From NCBI GenBank assembly GCA_048498135.1, contig JBEHYO010000042.1, positions 1-30,103 of the forward strand: a stretch of 30,103 bases of DNA, written 5' to 3'. Of the stretch, positions 1 through 7,970 are shown piece after piece (positions within the stretch are counted from its first letter, which is position 1; every line of letters begins with the position of its first letter). The DNA is from Dokdonella_A sp937902695 (GTDB lineage: Bacteria > Pseudomonadota > Gammaproteobacteria > Xanthomonadales > Rhodanobacteraceae). The translations under genes were made by a program, and so were the position numbers. Below the pieces are notes generated by a model, which worked only from the letters and a program-made list of their open reading frames with translations, had not been told where the DNA came from and did not search any database.

Positions 1-5
1 GTAGA

Positions 6-82
6 TGGCGGAGCGGACGGGACTCGAACCCGCGACCTCCGGCGTGACAGGCCAGCATTCTAACCAGCTGAACTACCGCTCC
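6..82 (-). tRNA. tRNA-Asp (anticodon GTC)
   Basis: Reading the minus strand gives a full cloverleaf of 77 nt including an encoded CCA (6-8). The acceptor stem GGAGCGG pairs with its partner, the D-arm holds AGCTGGTTAGA, the anticodon loop reads CTGTCAC (GTC, Asp), and the T-arm has GGTTCGAGTCC. It is the last of three tRNAs in a minus-strand cluster, after tRNA-Ala and tRNA-Glu, and is probably cut from one transcript. Confidence 0.97.
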
Positions 83-133
83 GCGTTTTGCTTTGAGCCC
101 AATCCCCTTGCGGGGGTCGCCTTTCACTTCGAC

Positions 134-209
134 TGGCGTCCCCAAGGGGATTCGAACCCCTGTTACTGCCGTGAAAGGGCGGTGTCCTAGGCCTCTAGAC
201 GATGGGGAC
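134..209 (-). tRNA. tRNA-Glu (anticodon TTC)
   Basis: The minus strand gives a 76-nt tRNA with encoded CCA (134-136). The acceptor stem is GTCCCC with its complement GGGGAC, the anticodon loop is CTTTCAC (TTC, Glu) and the T-loop is GTTCGAATC. It is the middle member of the Ala-Glu-Asp cluster. Confidence 0.97.
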
Positions 210-241
210 GCATCGAAAGCGAGGAAACTTCAGACCCAACC

Positions 242-317
<76 letters not shown>

Positions 318-331
318 GAGAGAGGCGCGGA

Positions 332-360
332 AGGATAGAGACGCGACCTCGCTCCGTCAA
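332..360 (-). promoter_or_regulatory. sigma70-type promoter of the tRNA cluster
   Basis: On the minus strand TTGACG (355-360) is followed after exactly 17 bp by TATCCT (332-337). The predicted start falls near 325, about 8 bases before tRNA-Ala. The bases after the -10 box are GC-rich (TCCGCGCC), like the discriminator of stringently controlled stable-RNA promoters; that control is inferred from the family pattern and not shown here. Confidence 0.65.
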
Positions 361-416
361 CAGCGACACCAAAAACTTCAGTCGGATGAGCGCCTGGCGC
401 GCTCGCGGCCCCAGGC

Positions 417-701
417 TCAATCGACCGCGGGCAGGCGAATCTCGGTCACGAGATCGAGCGGCTGATCGCCGATGCGGCGCGTTTCCGCGCGCGGGTCGGG
501 CAGCACCACGGGATTGTCGGGATTGAGCAGCGCGTGCTCGAGGAGGTACTTGCGCGTCTGCGCGATCCATTCGGGAAGCGTCTCGATGCGCCAGCGCTCC
601 ATCGCGTCGAGCCATTCGTGACAGGAGCGAAGGTATGCCGTCGACGAGGACCAGTCGACCTGTGGCATCGGCGGCGGCGGGATGCGCGGCGAAGCAGCCA
701 T
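417..701 (-). CDS. small hypothetical protein (94 aa)
   Basis: I do not recognise this family. The start chosen here (ATG at 701) gives a protein beginning MAASPRIPPPPMPQVDW, with a proline-rich head followed by an amphipathic, Trp-rich region (residues about 20-65: LRSCHEWLDAMERWRIETLP) that looks helical. An in-frame ATG at 770 would add 23 residues of low-complexity character. There is no signal peptide or membrane segment, so it is probably cytosolic. It lies just upstream of the tRNA cluster on the same strand, but the cluster appears to have its own promoter. Codon use is GC-rich at third positions, which supports a real gene. Confidence 0.55.
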   Translation of the reverse strand: MAASPRIPPPPMPQVDWSSSTAYLRSCHEWLDAMERWRIETLPEWIAQTRKYLLEHALLNPDNPVVLPDPRAETRRIGDQPLDLVTEIRLPAVD

Positions 702-1361
702 GCGCACACGATACACCGGAGCCGGTGCCGTCAAAAGCGGATTTACGGCAATGCCGCGCCGCATGTCCACTGATCTGCGCCGATCGTCCGCCGCGATTGC
801 GCGCTCGGCGAGCCAGAAAGTGCTGAGGTGGGCTGCGACCGAGGGACATCGCAGCCCACCTTCAGCGACGCGGAGCCGGGGGAGCCTCCCGCGTCAAGCG
901 AGCCCGGATGGGGAGTTGCCGGACCCTCTACCCGATCACATCGCCGCGCGAGGAGAGGTTCGCGCGGCGATGCTCACTCAATGACGTCCGTGTCCACTGC
1001 CGCTACCACCACCTCCGTGATCAGCGGCACCATCGTCGCGAGCACGCGTTCATGCGGCAATGAGGTCTAACACCCATCGCAGCGGACGCTCGCTACCCAA
1101 CGCGGCCTCGATGTGTCGCGCGCAGTGCAATCGAACCCGGCCACGCCGGCCGCGCGCCGACGCCGACGCCGATGCCGTCCGGAGCGGACGGCTGGGTGGT
1201 TTCACCCATTCGGGCGGCGTGCGTACGCCCAGCACCCTCGCGCGCGCGGCAGCGGCTATCGACTCGCGGGAAGGCGTGCATTAGTGTGGGTCGCGAAGGA
1301 TCGCCATCGCGGAATCCCGGGATGCGGCACGAGCGGCGCCGGTGCGCCGGAGCGAGGCAGG
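702..1361. other. gene-free stretch of 660 bp with stem-loops
   Basis: No convincing gene was found here. The stretch holds three consecutive stem-loops between 822 and 970 (separate entry) and a 29-codon open frame at 981-1070 without a ribosome site. The remaining 300 bp before the operon at 1362 are GC-rich with no clear -35/-10 pair. It must contain the promoter of the 1362-7946 operon, but I could not place it. Confidence 0.5.
822..970. repeat. cluster of three stem-loop palindromes
   Basis: There are three inverted repeats in 149 bp. The first pairs 822-838 with 849-866 (17 against 18 bases, one bulged A). The second begins at the next base and pairs GACGCGG (867-873) with CCGCGTC (889-895). 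The third is a perfect 11-bp stem, TCGCCGCGCGA (941-951) with 960-970, around an 8-base loop. None is followed by a T-run on either strand, so ordinary intrinsic terminators are unlikely. They may be a REP-like element or the core of a structured RNA. Confidence 0.6.
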
Positions 1362-2237
1362 GTGAACGATTTCGGACGCTGGCGACTGATCGCGCTTCTG
1401 ACGGGCGCGTGGATGCTGACTGCATTCGCGTCGGCCGCAGTCGCGGGCGACAGCGTCGTCGTGACGATCGTCGACGGCCGCAAGGCGAAGGCGGACATCA
1501 CGCTCGTCAATCCGGGCGGCGGTCACTACACGGCAGAGTTCGAGCTCGAGTTCGAGGCCGAGGGCCTGCAGAACCTCACCGTCCCCTGCCTCGGCCTCAC
1601 CGCCGACGTGCTCGACGCGAACGAGATCGCCAACATCGATTCGCGCCTCCCGCATCAGACCCATCAGGCGATCGATCCGGCGTTTCCGGTCCGCGTCACG
1701 GTCGAGCCGCCGGCGGCGTGCGGCCTCACCTTCCAGAACCACTACGAGGTGACGTTCGATACCGGGGACCTGGTCTACACGCCGAGCGGCCCGTACCGCC
1801 TCATGAAGGCCTCGCTCGGCGGGCTGTTCCACGACGTCACCGATTCGGTCACGCAGGGCAGCGTGCGCTCGCGCGGCCGCACCGGCGCATTCTCGGAGTT
1901 CGTGATCGTCGCCGATTCGAACCCGACCTATTCCGACGACTGCGAAGACAAATACACGACCTTGCAGAACCGCATCGACGGCTCGTCGATGAGCCCGACC
2001 GCGCGCCAGGCGCTGACGGTCGATCTCGCCCTCAGCCACGCGGCATACATCGCGCGCAACTACCCGGACGCGATCGCGCGCCTCGCGATCTTCGATCAGC
2101 ATTGCGTCGATTACGGCGGCCCATCGCTGCCGAACGTCTGGCGTTCCGCGCGCGATCTCGACAACGTCGAAGGCGATCTCGTCGGCAACACGAACGCGCT
2201 GCGCTTCATGATGGGCCGCCTCAGCGGCCAGCCTTGA
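1362..2237 (+). CDS. secreted protein of unknown function, first gene of the kinase operon
   Basis: This is a 291-residue protein. The GTG start at 1362 is chosen because it opens directly onto a Sec signal peptide (RWRLIALLTGAWMLTAFASA, with a likely cut after AVA near residue 28) and follows an AGCGAGG stretch. The mature part begins with a beta-rich domain (about residues 30-200) that looks like an immunoglobulin-like fold, with two Cys that could pair, then a helical tail (about 210-290) of TPR-like character (ARQALTVDLALSHAAYIARN). No enzyme motif is visible. It ends 7 bp before the FHA-GAF gene, so it is probably co-transcribed. A role as an exported partner or ligand-binding component of the kinase system is inferred from position only. 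Confidence 0.75.
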   Translation: MNDFGRWRLIALLTGAWMLTAFASAAVAGDSVVVTIVDGRKAKADITLVNPGGGHYTAEFELEFEAEGLQNLTVPCLGLTADVLDANEIANIDSRLPHQTHQAIDPAFPVRVTVEPPAACGLTFQNHYEVTFDTGDLVYTPSGPYRLMKASLGGLFHDVTDSVTQGSVRSRGRTGAFSEFVIVADSNPTYSDDCEDKYTTLQNRIDGSSMSPTARQALTVDLALSHAAYIARNYPDAIARLAIFDQHCVDYGGPSLPNVWRSARDLDNVEGDLVGNTNALRFMMGRLSGQP

Positions 2238-2244
2238 CGCTGCC

Positions 2245-3174
2245 GTGCCTGCGAAGCTCTCCATCCATGTCCCGACGCAGGCCGTGGCGATCCATGTCCT
2301 CGACGACGGCGCCGCGCTGACGCTCGGCCGCGCGCCCGAGAACGACTGCGTGCTCGCCCACGACTCGGTCTCGCGCCGGCACGCGCGCATCGCGCAGGCG
2401 GCCGACGGGCACTGGCGCATCGAGGATCTCGGCTCCAAGAACGGCATCCGCGTCGACGGCAACCGGGTCCGGGACGCCGAGCTCGCGCCGAGCCAGTGGC
2501 TCGCGATCGGCGACGTCTTCTGCGAGTTCGAGCGCGTCGACCCCGAAGCGGTCGCGCACCTGCGCGAGCGCGCGCAGCACCGCCGGCAATCCTCGCAGCT
2601 GTGGATCAACCGCATCGCGACGAGCGACAGCGTCGACACGCTCGTCGACACGCTCCTGCGCGGCATCGTCGAGATCGCCGAATGCCGGCGCGGATTCCTG
2701 CTCGTCGCCGACGGCGCCGGCAGCCTTCGCGTGCGCGCATGCCACGCGATGGATGCGTCCGATCTCGGCGGCGCCGCATTTTCCGGCAGCCGCAGCGCGG
2801 TCGATCGCTCGATCCGCGAACGGCGCGCGGTGTATCTCTCCGACCGGCGCGACCGCGATTCGCTCCGGGACAAGGCCAGCATCGTCGCGCGCGGCATCCG
2901 CGCGCTCGTCAGCTTTCCGCTGCTCGACGAGAGCCGACTGCTCGGCGTCGCGTACGCGGACACCGACGACGAGGCAAAGATCTTCTCGGAGCTCGACGCC
3001 GATCTCCTGAAGGCATTCGCCGAGCGCGCGTCCGCCGCGCTCACGGCGATCGAGATCGATGCGAAGCTCAGCACGATGGAATCGTTCTACGGCTCGCGTC
3101 CGGCGCCGGCGTTCCGCGCCGGCGACGTGCCGGTGTGGAGCGATGCCGCCGACGCGAAGGGCCTCGGCGGATGA
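2245..3174 (+). CDS. FHA-GAF domain signalling protein
   Basis: This 309-residue cytosolic protein starts at GTG 2245. Residues about 5-98 are a forkhead-associated domain, which binds phosphothreonine: the conserved Gly-Arg (28-29), SRRHA (43-47) and SKNG (64-67) are all present. Residues about 127-268 are a GAF domain (DTLVDTLLRGIVEIAECRRG, later LVSFPLLDESRLLGVAYADT), a small-molecule or protein-binding sensor fold. The two are linked by an arginine-rich helix (104-118). There is no output enzyme domain. The stop overlaps the ATG of the Ser/Thr kinase by four bases (ATGA), so translation is likely coupled. Binding of the FHA domain to autophosphorylated kinase is the natural inference; the GAF ligand is unknown. 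Confidence 0.9.
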   Translation: MPAKLSIHVPTQAVAIHVLDDGAALTLGRAPENDCVLAHDSVSRRHARIAQAADGHWRIEDLGSKNGIRVDGNRVRDAELAPSQWLAIGDVFCEFERVDPEAVAHLRERAQHRRQSSQLWINRIATSDSVDTLVDTLLRGIVEIAECRRGFLLVADGAGSLRVRACHAMDASDLGGAAFSGSRSAVDRSIRERRAVYLSDRRDRDSLRDKASIVARGIRALVSFPLLDESRLLGVAYADTDDEAKIFSELDADLLKAFAERASAALTAIEIDAKLSTMESFYGSRPAPAFRAGDVPVWSDAADAKGLGG

Positions 3175-6100
3175 CCGCCGGCCGAACGATCGCCCCGCAC
3201 TATTCCGGCGGCGCCACCGTCACCGGCATGCTGACGATGGCCGAGCTTCGTCCGGGCGACGTCGTCGCGGACCGCTTCCGCATCGTGCGCCTGCTCGGCA
3301 TGGGCGGCATGGGCGTGGTCTACCATGCGCACGACACCGAGCTCGATGTCGACGTCGCGCTGAAGCTGCTGCGGCCTGAGCTCGCGAGCCGCCACGACGC
3401 GTTCGAGCGCTTCCGGCAGGAGCTCTTGCTCGCCCGCCAGGTGTCGAGCCCGCACGTCGTGCGCATCCACGACCTCGTCCGGCACGGCGAGGTCTGGCTG
3501 ATCAGCATGGATTTCGTGCCGGGCCATTCGCTCGAGCGGCTGCTCGACACGAAGGGACACCTGCCGCCCGAAGACGCGATCAGGATCGTGCGCCAGCTCG
3601 CGCTCGGACTCGCCGCCGCGCACCAGCGCGGCGTCGTGCACCGCGACCTGAAACCCGCGAACGTGCTGATGACCGAGGACGGCGAAGCGCGCATCACCGA
3701 CTTCGGCGTCGCGCGCTCGGCCGGCTCGACCGGCATCACGGTATCCGGCGTCGTCATCGGCACGCCGGAATACCTCTCGCCCGAGCAGGCGCGCGCCGAT
3801 CCGGTCGATGGCCGCAGCGATCTCTACGCGCTCGGGCTCATCCTCTTCGAAATGCTGACCGGCACGCTGCCGTTCCGCGGCGGCACGCCGGCGGAAATGC
3901 TCGCGCAGCGCATCGTGCGCGATCCGCCGTCCGCCGATACGGTGCGCAGCGACTTGCCCGCGTTCGCGGTGCGGCTCTGCTCGCGCCTGCTCGAGCTGAA
4001 ACCGAGCCGCCGCTTCCAGACCGCCGAGGACGTCGTCAAGGCGATCGACGAGCGCCGCGTGCGGCGCAAGATGCGGCCGGGCCGCCTGTTCGCGGTCGCT
4101 GCGGCACTGGCGGTGATCGGCGTCGGCGCGATCGGCACCGAGTTCTATCTTCGGTCGCCGGCGGCGCCCGTCGCGGTGCGCGTCGCCAGCGCGCTCGACA
4201 TCGCGGTCATGCCGCTCGCCGTCGCCAATGGCGACGATGCCGATCCCGACCTCGCCGAAGGCGTGCGACGCTACGTCACGGCAGCGCTCACGAACATCTC
4301 GACGTTGCGCACGCCCGACGTCCGCCAGGTCGATCGCGCGCTCGCCGAGCTCGGCTACGACGCGCAGGCCACGCGCCGCCAGCGCGAGCGCGTCGCGGAG
4401 ACGCTGAACGCGCGCCGGTTGCTCGAAGTCGATCTGCAGAGGCGCGGCGACGGCACGCATACGCTTCGCTATGCGATCTGGACGCCGGGCGAGACCGAAC
4501 CCGCGTGGAGCGCGTCCTCGGAACCGTTCGCCGACGCCGGCATCGCCGATGCGATGCGCACGCTGCAAGCGTCGCTCGAGCGCGAGCTCGGCCGGACCGA
4601 GACCGCGCCGATGGCATGGCCCGACGCCGCCATCGTGCGTCTCGCCGGCCACGTGCATGGGCTGACCGCGGTTACGGATGCCGACGCGAATGCGTTGCGG
4701 GCGTCCGTGCGGCAGAGCCGCGATCCGGTCCTGTGGTGGGAAACGCTTCGCCTCTTCGACCGCAACCGGCCGACGGCCGACGCCGCGGCGCTCGCCCGCG
4801 AAGCGAGCGACGCATTCCCCGCATCGGCGCAGGCGACGCGCGACCAGCGCCGCGTGCATGCGTATGCCGACCTGCTGCTCGACAATCACGAGGCCGCCGC
4901 GAAGCAGTTCGCCGACCTCGCCGAGGCGACGCCGGGCGATCACGTCGTGCGCGTGCTGCTCGCGCGCGCGAAGAGCGAGACCGGCAAGCTCGACGAAGCC
5001 ATCACGACGCTGGACACGGTCGTCAAGGAAGACCCGCTCGACGTCGACGCATGGTTCGCGCTCGGCATGTACTCGATCATGAAGGGCGATTCCAAACGCG
5101 CCGTGGACGACTACCTCTCGCTCGCGCAGGTGAAGGCGAACCGCCTCGGCGACGAGCGCATGCAGGCGAACGTCACCAATGCGCTCGGCGTCGGTTACCA
5201 GAATCTCGGCCAGCTCGATCACGCGGACTCGAGCTTCAGGACCGCGATCGACCTGCGCAGGAAGCTCGGCGACGCCGAAGGCGAAGCCGGCAGCCTGCGC
5301 AACCTCGCCAGCATCCAGGCGCTCCAGGGCGACTTCAAGGGCGCCGATGCATCGCTCAAGGCGGCGCGCCCGCTCGTCGAAAGCACGGGCAATCCGAAGG
5401 CGATGGCCGATTTCGTCAACGACGTCGGCGTGTTCGAGGAGGAACGCGGCGAGTTCCGCAAGGCGCTCGACGCCTATCGCGAAGCGCTGAACCTGCGCCA
5501 GTCGCTGCGCGATCCGCGCCTGATCGGCCAGAGCATGCTCAATGTCGGCTTCGCGTTCTACCAGGTGGGCGAGTTCGACAACGCGCAGACGTACTGGGAC
5601 CAGGCCGCCGTCATCTACTCGAAGATCCAGGACCAGGTTGGCCTCGTGCAGGCGCGCCAGGGCGGCGCGCTCGCGCAGATCGCGCGCGGCGACTTCGTCT
5701 CGGCGCGGCAGGCCCTCGAGCAGGCGCTGCACGACGCCGAAAGCCTGCAGATGGCCGAGGAGCAGAGCACGAGCCTCTCCTCGCTCGCCGAGCTCGACAG
5801 CCTCACCGGCGCAACGACGAGCGCGCTCGATCGGGCGTCGCGCGCGGCATCGATCTTCGAGAAGCGCGAGGATCGCCGCGGCGTCGTCGAGATGCAGCTG
5901 CTCCGCTCGGCGATCCTGCTCGACGTCGGCGATGCCGACGGCGCCGCCGCGGCACTCGACGGCCTGACCGGCGACAACGTCGCCAGCAGCGAGCAGGCCG
6001 CGATCCTGTTGACGCGGCTCGGCGAGATCGCCGGGTTCCGCGGCGATGCGACCGAGGCGCTCGCGAAGGCGACCGCCGCCGTCGCTGCGGCGCAGGAAGC

Positions 6101-6524
6101 GCACAGCTACGGCACCGAGCTCACGGCGCGCCTCCTCCGTGCGCGAGCGCTGCACGCCCAGAAGAAACACAAGGACGCGACCGCCGAGCTCGCGACGATC
6201 CGCGCCGGCGTCGCCAAATACGCGAGCGTCCCGCTTCGCCTGCGTCTCTTCGAGACGGCGATCGCCGTCAACGGCGCCGGCGCCGCCGCGGACTACCGGA
6301 CCGCGCGTAGCGAACTGGCGCGACTGCCCGCCTACGTGCGCGCGTTCGAGATCCACGCGCTCGCGGCGAACGCGCTGCGTGGAACGGGCGATGCGGGCGA
6401 CGCGAGCCGCGCCGCGCGAGCGGCTTACGACGACCTCGTCAGGAACGCGCCGGACGCGCAGCGGACGACGTTGCCGAAGCTCGCCGGTGCATTCGGTTTC
6501 GATGTGGCAGCTGCGAATGAATGA
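3171..6524 (+). CDS. membrane Hanks-type Ser/Thr protein kinase with TPR repeats
   Basis: This protein has 1117 residues. The cytosolic kinase domain (about 36-295) shows the glycine loop GMGGMG (43-48), the ATP-binding Lys65 in VALKLL, the catalytic loop HRDLKPAN (157-164), DFG (177-179) and the TPE motif (198-200), so it should be active. One membrane helix follows at about 305-323. Residues about 340-470 (starting ALDIAVMPLA) resemble the TolB-N/FlgO-like region often found in such kinases. The rest, about 540-1100, is a long array of TPR helices. By the usual topology the TPR part lies in the periplasm and could sense a partner protein. The ATG start at 3171 overlaps the upstream stop. 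The gene overlaps the histidine kinase by 8 bp. The length is typical of large xanthomonad kinase-TPR proteins. Confidence 0.93.
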   Translation: MTAGRTIAPHYSGGATVTGMLTMAELRPGDVVADRFRIVRLLGMGGMGVVYHAHDTELDVDVALKLLRPELASRHDAFERFRQELLLARQVSSPHVVRIHDLVRHGEVWLISMDFVPGHSLERLLDTKGHLPPEDAIRIVRQLALGLAAAHQRGVVHRDLKPANVLMTEDGEARITDFGVARSAGSTGITVSGVVIGTPEYLSPEQARADPVDGRSDLYALGLILFEMLTGTLPFRGGTPAEMLAQRIVRDPPSADTVRSDLPAFAVRLCSRLLELKPSRRFQTAEDVVKAIDERRVRRKMRPGRLFAVAAALAVIGVGAIGTEFYLRSPAAPVAVRVASALDIAVMPLAVANGDDADPDLAEGVRRYVTAALTNISTLRTPDVRQVDRALAELGYDAQATRRQRERVAETLNARRLLEVDLQRRGDGTHTLRYAIWTPGETEPAWSASSEPFADAGIADAMRTLQASLERELGRTETAPMAWPDAAIVRLAGHVHGLTAVTDADANALRASVRQSRDPVLWWETLRLFDRNRPTADAAALAREASDAFPASAQATRDQRRVHAYADLLLDNHEAAAKQFADLAEATPGDHVVRVLLARAKSETGKLDEAITTLDTVVKEDPLDVDAWFALGMYSIMKGDSKRAVDDYLSLAQVKANRLGDERMQANVTNALGVGYQNLGQLDHADSSFRTAIDLRRKLGDAEGEAGSLRNLASIQALQGDFKGADASLKAARPLVESTGNPKAMADFVNDVGVFEEERGEFRKALDAYREALNLRQSLRDPRLIGQSMLNVGFAFYQVGEFDNAQTYWDQAAVIYSKIQDQVGLVQARQGGALAQIARGDFVSARQALEQALHDAESLQMAEEQSTSLSSLAELDSLTGATTSALDRASRAASIFEKREDRRGVVEMQLLRSAILLDVGDADGAAAALDGLTGDNVASSEQAAILLTRLGEIAGFRGDATEALAKATAAVAAAQEAHSYGTELTARLLRARALHAQKKHKDATAELATIRAGVAKYASVPLRLRLFETAIAVNGAGAAADYRTARSELARLPAYVRAFEIHALAANALRGTGDAGDASRAARAAYDDLVRNAPDAQRTTLPKLAGAFGFDVAAANE

Positions 6525-7305
6525 AGCAAAAGTCCAGGTTTCCCAGGGCACCGACGGATCGGTGCGCGACCAGCTCGCGCGTCTTCGCGAGCAGCAGGAG
6601 CGCCTCTTCGCGCAGCTCCACGCCGGCGAGCAGCATTTCAAGCAGCTCGCGCGCTCGGTCTGGCGCGTGCAGGAAGACGAACGCCGCCGGCTCGCCCGCG
6701 AGCTGCACGACGGCATCGGCCAGCAACTGACGGCGTTGAAACATCGGCTCGATGCGCTCGCGCGCGCGGGCGGCGGCTGCGGCGATGCGTCGACGCCGCT
6801 TTGCCAGGCGCTGGAAATCTGCGACAGCGCGATCCAGGAAACGCGCGCGCTGTCGCGCCTGCTGCGCCCGCAGATCCTCGACGATCTCGGGCTCGAGGCT
6901 GCGCTCAACTGGCTTGCGCGCCACTCGGCCGAGAGCGGCGGCTACGAAGTCGAGGTCGACGTCGCCGTGCCGGGGCCGATCGACGGCGACATCTCGACGC
7001 TGATCTTCCGCGTCGCGCAGGAAGCGCTCACGAATGTCCTCAAGCACGCCGCGGCGAAGCACGTCGTCGTGCGGCTCGCGCAGCGGCAGGATCAGTGGCT
7101 GCAGTTCCTCATCGTCGACGATGGCCGCGGTGTCGACGTCGACGCCGCGTTCGCGAAGGCGAGCGGCGGCCACAGCACGGGCCTGGCGAGCATGCGCGAG
7201 CGCGTGCGTCTTTTCGGCGGACGCTTCACGGTCGTGTCGCGGCCGGGCGAAGGCATGCAATTGCGCGTGCTGGTTCCACAACTCGAGGGAGAGGCCGCGC
7301 CGTGA
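6517..7305 (+). CDS. NarL-type sensor histidine kinase lacking a sensor domain
   Basis: This 262-residue protein has no membrane segment. Residues 13-45 form a predicted coiled coil rich in Gln, Leu and Arg. The HisKA_3 dimerisation domain carries EDERRRLARELHDGIGQQLT with phosphoacceptor His64. The ATPase domain follows, with the N-box (FRVAQEALTNVLKHA), the G1 box (VDDGRGVD) and GHSTGLASMRERVRLFGG. The start at 6517 is preferred over 6502 because it gives the shorter overlap with the kinase gene; neither has a strong ribosome site. The gene overlaps its response regulator by four bases (GTGA). With no sensor part of its own, it presumably receives its signal from another protein, and the co-encoded FHA-GAF protein or Ser/Thr kinase are the obvious candidates (inference). 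Confidence 0.92.
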   Translation: MNEAKVQVSQGTDGSVRDQLARLREQQERLFAQLHAGEQHFKQLARSVWRVQEDERRRLARELHDGIGQQLTALKHRLDALARAGGGCGDASTPLCQALEICDSAIQETRALSRLLRPQILDDLGLEAALNWLARHSAESGGYEVEVDVAVPGPIDGDISTLIFRVAQEALTNVLKHAAAKHVVVRLAQRQDQWLQFLIVDDGRGVDVDAAFAKASGGHSTGLASMRERVRLFGGRFTVVSRPGEGMQLRVLVPQLEGEAAP

Positions 7306-7946
7306 AGCCAATCCGCGTTCTCGTCGCCGACGATCACACGATCGTGCGCGATGGCCTCGTCGCCCTGCTCAACGGCAGCGGCGACTGCCAGGTCGTCGCC
7401 CAGGCGGCCGACGGCATCACGACGGTCGATCTGGCGCTGAAGACGCAGCCCGACGTCGTCGTCGTCGACATCTCGATGCCAAAGCTCAACGGCATCGAGG
7501 TCGTGCGGCGCCTGACCAAGGAGCTCGAATCGACGCGCATCCTCGTCCTGACGATGCACGCGGAAGAAGAGTACGTCATGCACGTGGTCCGCGCCGGCGC
7601 GGCCGGATTCCTGCTCAAGGACTCGGCCAGCGCCGAGATGCTCGCGGCCGTGCGCGCGCTCGCCGGCGGCCGCGGCTATTTCGGCACGCACGCATCGAAG
7701 GTGCTCGCGCAGCAGGTGCAGAAGCCGCATGCGCAGCTCGAAGACCCGTACCGCGACCTCACCTCGCGCGAACGCGAGGTGTTCCATCTCATCGTCGAAG
7801 GCATGACGACGAAGGAAATCGCGCGCCAGCTCGGCACCAGCACGAAGACGGCCGAGAATCATCGCTTCCGAGTGCTCGACAAGCTCGGCGCGCGCAACAC
7901 GGCCGAGCTCATCCGCTACGCGGCGCGTCACGGCCTGATGGACTGA
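7302..7946 (+). CDS. NarL/FixJ-family response regulator
   Basis: This 214-residue DNA-binding regulator has a receiver domain (about 4-120) with the acidic pair Asp10-Asp11, phosphoacceptor Asp56 (VVDISMP), Thr84 and Lys106. A LuxR-type helix-turn-helix domain (about 148-210) carries LTSREREVFHLIVEGMTTKE and later ENHRFRVLDKLGARN. The start is GTG 7302, with a good ribosome site GAGGGAGAG before it and a four-base overlap with the histidine kinase stop. It is the last gene of the operon and the expected phosphorylation target of the preceding kinase. Its DNA target is not visible here. Confidence 0.95.
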   Translation: MKPIRVLVADDHTIVRDGLVALLNGSGDCQVVAQAADGITTVDLALKTQPDVVVVDISMPKLNGIEVVRRLTKELESTRILVLTMHAEEEYVMHVVRAGAAGFLLKDSASAEMLAAVRALAGGRGYFGTHASKVLAQQVQKPHAQLEDPYRDLTSREREVFHLIVEGMTTKEIARQLGTSTKTAENHRFRVLDKLGARNTAELIRYAARHGLMD

Positions 7947-7953
7947 GTCGAAC

Positions 7954-7970
7954 GACGCCGCGACGGCGTC
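7954..7970. terminator. possible bidirectional terminator hairpin
   Basis: A perfect 7-bp inverted repeat, GACGCCG (7954-7960) and CGGCGTC (7964-7970), with a 3-base loop lies between the convergent response regulator and FG-GAP genes and touches the FG-GAP stop codon. No T-run follows on either side, so termination is a weak inference from position and symmetry. Confidence 0.3.

Noticed and set aside
981..1070. Open frame of 29 codons rich in Thr and Ser with one Cys, after the stem-loops; considered as a small peptide precursor
   Set aside because: No ribosome site, no recognisable leader or modifying enzyme gene nearby, and length within chance expectation.
1065..1071. GTCTAAC fits the left core (RYYYAAC) of an integron attC site
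   Set aside because: No matching GTTRRRY core and no paired inner boxes at a fitting distance downstream.
3087..6908. Very long open frame on the minus strand opposite the Ser/Thr kinase (similar long ones at 1281-3074 and 10821-13268)
   Set aside because: Such antisense frames arise from GC-rich codon use; the translations are Arg-rich and low in complexity, while the plus strand encodes clear domains.
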